From Campylobacterales bacterium (GTDB lineage Bacteria > Campylobacterota > Campylobacteria > Campylobacterales > Hydrogenimonadaceae): DNA of 9,430 nt. The translations under genes were made by a program, and so were the position numbers. The DNA lies in the NCBI GenBank assembly GCA_026986055.1, contig JALSPH010000193.1, positions 1 to 9,430 of the forward strand. The letters are read 5' to 3'. Below, one piece after another: positions 6,650 through 9,430 of this stretch. The first letter of the stretch is position 1, and each line of letters opens with the position of its first letter. The notes under the pieces were generated by a model. It made no database searches, was not told where the DNA came from, and was given only the letters and a program-made list of their open reading frames with translations.

Positions 6650-7691
6650 ACTTGAGGCATTTGTAAAGAGCTTTCTTCTATTCTTTCTTTCTATCTCTTT
6701 TCTCTCTTCTCTTCTATTTTACAGTATCTATAAAAAAGAGAGTGAAAATCTCGACAGAGAGATATTTTCTCAGATGCGAGCATGCAGTTTCGATCTTAAA
6801 TGTTCGAAGTTCGAGATAGGATTTTCCAAAAGCGGTAAGAGCGATCTATATACTCTAAAGCACGAAGAGAATGGTCTATACGCTCTTTTTCCCATAAACG
6901 ACAGCAGCAAATATCTTCTAAAGATCATCTATCCCTATGAAAATTATCAAGCCGATCTAAAAAGAGTCGAGAGAGAGATACTTAAAGAGTTTATGATTGC
7001 TATTATGGTGATCGCTTTTCTTTCTGTTCTCTTCTCTCTTTATGCCATAAATCCTCTTAGAAGAGCTCTTAAGCTTACGGAGGAGTTTGTAAGAGATATA
7101 CTCCACGACTTCAACACCCCCCTTTCAGTCATAAGGCTCAACGCAAGGCTTCTGAAGAATGAGTCCGAAAACAGCAAAAAGAGTACGAGGATAGAAGAGG
7201 CTGTCGAAACCCTTTTAAGGCTACAATCGAACTTGCGCTCCTATCTTGGAGGAGAGAAGATGGTCTCGGAGCCATTCAGGCTTGATGAACTTTTAAGAGA
7301 GCGTGTAGAGTTTATGGAGCGGGCATATCTGCAGATTCATTTTCTTTTAAAGCTTGAACCTATGAGGGTGAAGTGTAGTCGCGATGCCATGATTAGAATA
7401 GTTGACAATGTGGTAGGAAATGCAGCGAAGTACAATGTTGATGGGGGTAGAGTCGAGATTGTTTTGAATGCTAATAAAGCTACGCTAGCGGTAATCGATA
7501 CGGGAATTGGAATAGAAAATCCGCGAAAAATTTTCGACCGGTTTTACAAAGAGCATGACAGAGGTATGGGCATAGGTTTGCATATAGTTAAAAAGCTTTG
7601 TGATGAAATGGGTATAGAGATAGCTGTCGAAAGCGAAAAGGGTAAAGGTTCTTCTTTTCTTTTCGATCTTAAGAAGGTAACGCTTCGCTAA
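6630..7691 (+). CDS. Membrane sensor histidine kinase
   Basis: This 353-residue sensor kinase is the partner of the preceding regulator. The first transmembrane segment is at about 11-33 and the second at about 121-140, enclosing a periplasmic sensor of about 87 residues. The sensor contains a Cys pair, C52 and C58, that could sense redox state or metal. The second membrane helix leads almost directly into the dimerisation helix; only about 18 residues separate it from the phospho-acceptor His159 in LHDFNTPLS, too few for a normal HAMP domain. The ATP-binding domain has the N-box VDNVVGNAAKY (258-268), the G1 box VIDTGIGI (288-295), FDRFYK (302-307) and the G2 box GMGIGLHIV (312-320). The start ATG lies inside the regulator gene, and no better start follows. 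The stop codon lies within the downstream TAAC repeat array. Confidence 0.93.
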   Translation: MRLRSVELEAFVKSFLLFFLSISFLSSLLFYSIYKKESENLDREIFSQMRACSFDLKCSKFEIGFSKSGKSDLYTLKHEENGLYALFPINDSSKYLLKIIYPYENYQADLKRVEREILKEFMIAIMVIAFLSVLFSLYAINPLRRALKLTEEFVRDILHDFNTPLSVIRLNARLLKNESENSKKSTRIEEAVETLLRLQSNLRSYLGGEKMVSEPFRLDELLRERVEFMERAYLQIHFLLKLEPMRVKCSRDAMIRIVDNVVGNAAKYNVDGGRVEIVLNANKATLAVIDTGIGIENPRKIFDRFYKEHDRGMGIGLHIVKKLCDEMGIEIAVESEKGKGSSFLFDLKKVTLR

Positions 7692-7720
7692 CATATAGGT
7701 AACTATTAGCTAACGCTTAC
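7677..7720 (+). promoter_or_regulatory. Four-copy 11-bp direct repeat, predicted response-regulator binding site
   Basis: TAAC occurs at 7678, 7689, 7700 and 7711, exactly 11 bp apart. Full units are GTAACGCTTCG, CTAACATATAG, GTAACTATTAG and CTAACGCTTAC, so alternate units match best (GTAAC-N5-GCTAAC twice, 22 bp apart). Tandem sites with 11-bp pitch are the usual architecture for OmpR/PhoB-family regulators, which bind head-to-tail on one DNA face. The array covers the -35 position of the promoter at 7725 and directly follows the kinase gene. Confidence 0.72.
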
Positions 7721-7724
7721 AGGT

Positions 7725-7730
7725 CATAAT
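7725..7730 (+). promoter_or_regulatory. -10 box for the Met/His-rich protein gene
   Basis: CATAAT (5 of 6 to TATAAT) begins 10 bp after the last TAAC. The -35 position falls inside the repeat array and has no TTGACA match, so the promoter looks activator-dependent. Transcription would begin near 7737, leaving a leader of about 33 nt with AAGGAGG at 7758-7764. Confidence 0.5.
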
Positions 7731-7769
7731 TGTGCCGTTGAAAGAATAAAAAACTTCAAGGAGGTTCTT

Positions 7770-8291
7770 ATGAACATGGTAAGCAAAACTGCGGCGGCGC
7801 TGCTTCTTGGCGCCACAGTGACACTTTTTGCTGCGGATACGGTTGTGGATGCAGGAGCTAATGTTTCTGTAAATAGTGAAGGTGGCATAGATGCTCAGAT
7901 AGAAAAGATAAAAAATGCTGACCCGAGCAAAAGACGTGAGCTTATGAACAGGTTTAAAGAGGAGCTTGCCGCTATGAATCGTGAAGAGAGGATGGAGGCT
8001 ATAACCAAACTCAGAAAAGAGATGCATATTATGAACGGTGAGCAGATGAAGGAGCACTCAAGCGAACATGCACAGCATGGCACGGAGCGTATGGGTGACA
8101 ATATGGAAAATATGCATGATATGGCACAGCATCAACAATCTATGCAAATGGAACATGCAGGAGAGATGGAGCAGATGCACCAAATGCAGGGGATGGACCA
8201 GCATAGCCAAATGCAAAATAGTGCGGCTCAAAGTGGCTCTATGCAATCTGAAAACGGGATGGAGATGCCGTTTGGCGGCGGTCACCGGTAG
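7770..8291 (+). CDS. Secreted Met/His-rich protein, putative periplasmic metal binder
   Basis: I do not recognise a named family for this 173-residue protein. A signal peptide covers about 1-22 (MNMVSKTAAALLLGATVTLF then AAD). Residues about 38-85 form a charged, helix-prone segment (DPSKRREL, ELAAMNREERMEAI). From 85 to the end there are 17 Met, 10 His and no Cys in 89 residues, in MxH, MH, MxM and HxxM-like clusters such as MENMHDMAQH and EQMHQMQGMDQH. Such composition is typical of Cu(I)/Ag(I)-binding periplasmic proteins of the SilE/PcoE kind, which it resembles in composition rather than alignable sequence. The ribosome site AAGGAGG is strong, and the gene sits behind predicted regulator sites. 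A role in metal buffering is inference. An alternative is a low-complexity stress protein with no metal. Confidence 0.78.
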   Translation: MNMVSKTAAALLLGATVTLFAADTVVDAGANVSVNSEGGIDAQIEKIKNADPSKRRELMNRFKEELAAMNREERMEAITKLRKEMHIMNGEQMKEHSSEHAQHGTERMGDNMENMHDMAQHQQSMQMEHAGEMEQMHQMQGMDQHSQMQNSAAQSGSMQSENGMEMPFGGGHR

Positions 8292-8297
8292 ATATAA

Positions 8298-8319
8298 AAG
8301 CGGGTCTTTATACCCGCTT
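8298..8319 (+). other. Intercistronic RNA hairpin
   Basis: AAGCGGGT (8298-8305) and ACCCGCTT (8312-8319) form a perfect 8-bp stem with a 6-base loop, 6 nt after the stop of the Met/His-rich gene and 2 nt before the AAAGGAG ribosome site of the next gene. No U-run follows, so it is probably a transcript-stability or partial-attenuation element that could set unequal expression of the two genes, not a full terminator. Confidence 0.6.
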
Positions 8320-8336
8320 CGAAAGGAGAGATATTT

Positions 8337-9158
8337 ATGAAAAAGGGTCTTTTTGTACTTATTTTAAGTGTCGTAACACTTTTTGCATACAGTGACAGTG
8401 ATCTGGATGGTGTCGATGATGCTCTGGACAAATGTCCCAATACTCCCATAACCGATCTTGTAGATGCCAATGGATGCTCAATAAAGTCTGTTATAATCAA
8501 AGAGCGTTTCGATATAATTTTTGGCCTCTCTTACAGTGAAATAAACTATCGGCTGAACGAAAAAACGGATACATATACTACCTCTTTGCAGGCAGATTAT
8601 TACAGAGACAATCTCTCTTTTCAGTTTTCCGGTTCATACTACAGCAGTAGTGATACGGCCGGTTACGACAAAAATGGTATGAATGATACGACGATTGCCG
8701 CCTACTACAGATGGAAGCCTCTCTCTTCGCTTACGGTAAGTACCGGTTTTGGAATTATATTTCCCACATATGAAAGCGACCTCGGAAACAATAAAACCGA
8801 CTATTCAATTTCTATAAATCCAAGTTACAGAATCGACGATATCAATCTTTTCGGCGGTTACAGCTACACTTTCATCGGTGACAAAGATGTGGTAAGCGGT
8901 GCTTCATCCATTCAATACCAAAACAGGAGTGCTTATACACTCGGGATAGGTTACTACTTTATGCCGAAACTTTATGCAAGCCTCTCCTTTTACGATTCAG
9001 ACTCTATATTCAAGGGTGTGGAGGATATAAAAAACATATCTCTATACGCTTTTTACACACTTGATGAGCACTGGTTTATGACTTTTAGCTATGCCAACGG
9101 TCTAAGTGACTCTACAAGCGACAACTACCTCTCTGCAAGGGTAGGTTATGCATTTTAA
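8337..9158 (+). CDS. Outer-membrane beta-barrel protein with N-terminal TSP3 calcium repeat
   Basis: This 273-residue exported protein has a signal peptide at 1-17 (ending VTLFA). A thrombospondin type-3 repeat follows, with DSDLDGVDDALDKCPNTP at 20-37 and a second half ending DANGCS (43-48). Its Asp residues would bind Ca2+, and C33 and C47 could form a disulfide. From about 55 to the end the sequence alternates polar and aromatic residues in strands, with turns such as YRWKPLSSLTVSTGFGIIFP, and finishes RVGYAF with the C-terminal Phe that marks outer-membrane barrels. The size suggests about 10-12 strands. The section from about 130 to 180 is loosely reminiscent of the phenol-degradation MetA-type transporter family, a low-confidence guess. 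AAAGGAG is 8 nt upstream. It is probably co-transcribed with the Met/His-rich gene across a hairpin. Substrate unknown. Confidence 0.8.
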   Translation: MKKGLFVLILSVVTLFAYSDSDLDGVDDALDKCPNTPITDLVDANGCSIKSVIIKERFDIIFGLSYSEINYRLNEKTDTYTTSLQADYYRDNLSFQFSGSYYSSSDTAGYDKNGMNDTTIAAYYRWKPLSSLTVSTGFGIIFPTYESDLGNNKTDYSISINPSYRIDDINLFGGYSYTFIGDKDVVSGASSIQYQNRSAYTLGIGYYFMPKLYASLSFYDSDSIFKGVEDIKNISLYAFYTLDEHWFMTFSYANGLSDSTSDNYLSARVGYAF

Positions 9159-9161
9159 GTT

Positions 9162-9194
9162 GTTCACGATAGGTTCACACTTTTTTTATATAAT
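9162..9194 (+). promoter_or_regulatory. Promoter with two-copy 11-bp direct repeat before the glycine-zipper gene
   Basis: TATAAT lies at 9189-9194 after a run of seven T. GTTCAC occurs at 9162-9167 and 9173-9178, an 11-bp repeat ending exactly 10 bp before the -10. This is the same spacing as the TAAC array upstream of 7725. The -35 position has no TTGACA and lies within the repeats. Transcription would start near 9201, only about 16 nt before the ATG, with AAAGGAG at 9204-9210. Confidence 0.6.
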
Positions 9195-9216
9195 GTAAAT
9201 AAAAAAGGAGTCGAAA

Positions 9217-9430
9217 ATGAAAAGAGTAGCTTTACTTTTAGGGTTGGTAGCCTCTATGTTGATGGCGGAGTCCTACTCTTGGCACGAGAGTGTCAAAGTC
9301 ACAAAAAGTGAGCCGATCTACAGAACCGTGACAATCCGTACCCCTATAGAGGAGTGCTGGGATGAAGAGGTGCCTGTAAGGCAAAGCGGAGGCGAAGGGG
9401 CGCTGGGTGCTATCATAGGCGGTGCCGCAG
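9217..9430 (+). CDS. Glycine-zipper 2TM-type envelope protein, N-terminal part
   Basis: The window ends after 71 codons, so the gene is 3'-truncated. A signal peptide (MKRVALLLGLVASMLMA, 1-17) is followed by a short mature stretch, including VTIRTPIEECWDEEVPV (about 40-56). The sequence then enters a Gly/Ala-rich helix GALGAIIGGAA (61-71), the start of a glycine-zipper 2TM domain of the Rick_17kDa/SlyB group. The cysteine in EECWDEEVPV is not a lipobox, and there is no lipobox at the signal cleavage region, so the protein is probably not lipidated. These proteins associate with the outer membrane and often accompany envelope-stress functions, but the specific role is unknown. It has its own promoter with 11-bp repeats and AAAGGAG with a 6-nt spacer. 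Confidence 0.8.
   Translation, partial: MKRVALLLGLVASMLMAESYSWHESVKVTKSEPIYRTVTIRTPIEECWDEEVPVRQSGGEGALGAIIGGAA

Noticed and set aside
6671..6720. 50-nt pyrimidine tract with only three purines near the kinase start, possible slippage or phase-variation site
   Set aside because: It is not a regular short repeat, and it encodes Phe, Leu and Ser of the first transmembrane helix, which explains the bias.
8298..8319. Rho-independent terminator after the Met/His-rich gene
   Set aside because: The hairpin is not followed by a U-run and sits against the next ribosome site.
9179..9188. T-run as a terminator tail for the barrel gene
   Set aside because: No hairpin precedes it, and it merges with a TATAAT box of the next gene, so it is better explained as promoter sequence.
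1..9430. CRISPR array, tRNA or rRNA genes
   Set aside because: No repeat-spacer pattern, cloverleaf or ribosomal RNA sequence was seen; the tandem repeat at 2236-2297 has no spacers.

Overview
The window looks like chromosomal DNA from a member of the Campylobacterota (formerly Epsilonproteobacteria), probably a free-living or vent-type relative of Sulfurovum, Sulfurimonas or Hydrogenimonas. The best taxonomic evidence is the pair at 4212-6008: a UPF0323 lipoprotein followed by a glutathionylspermidine-synthase-like ATP-grasp protein. This matches the H. pylori HP0232/HP0233 arrangement, recalled from memory and not searched. Moderate GC, dense packing, overlapping genes and TATAAT-type -10 boxes with poor -35 elements also fit this group.

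Layout. At the left edge (1-126, minus strand) is the start of an IS3-family insertion sequence, with its terminal repeat and the first 20 codons of orfA. It abuts what looks like the 3' end of a broken gene (to 191). Next comes a plus-strand cluster (312-2236): a membrane-anchored periplasmic rhodanese, a CDF zinc-type efflux protein and uracil phosphoribosyltransferase (upp). It converges on a minus-strand pair, pyrB and pabB (4105-2299), which overlap by 8 nt. The 62-bp convergent gap is almost entirely a G-rich tandem repeat predicted to form G-quadruplexes. A related C-rich copy lies at 226-251.

From a divergent promoter region (4121-4211) containing a strong dyad, a tightly packed plus-strand operon begins: UPF0323 lipoprotein, ATP-grasp acid-amine ligase, OmpR-family response regulator and sensor histidine kinase (4212-7691). 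Four exact 11-bp-spaced TAAC repeats follow directly, overlapping the kinase stop codon and ending just before a -10 box. Downstream are a secreted protein with a Met/His-rich tail (7770-8291), an intercistronic hairpin and an outer-membrane beta-barrel with an N-terminal thrombospondin-type-3 calcium repeat (8337-9158). The window ends in a glycine-zipper envelope protein (9217 onward). Its promoter carries a two-copy 11-bp repeat at exactly the same distance from the -10 box.

How it fits together. The right half reads as a candidate envelope-stress or metal-response locus. The two-component system probably controls the adjacent Met/His-rich periplasmic protein and outer-membrane protein, and perhaps the glycine-zipper gene, through 11-bp direct repeats typical of OmpR/PhoB-family regulators. 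The Met/His-rich tail suggests soft-metal (Cu(I)/Ag(I)) binding, but the inducing signal cannot be read from the sequence. The left half is metabolic: pyrimidine de novo synthesis (pyrB), pyrimidine salvage (upp), folate precursor synthesis (pabB), sulfur transfer and zinc export.
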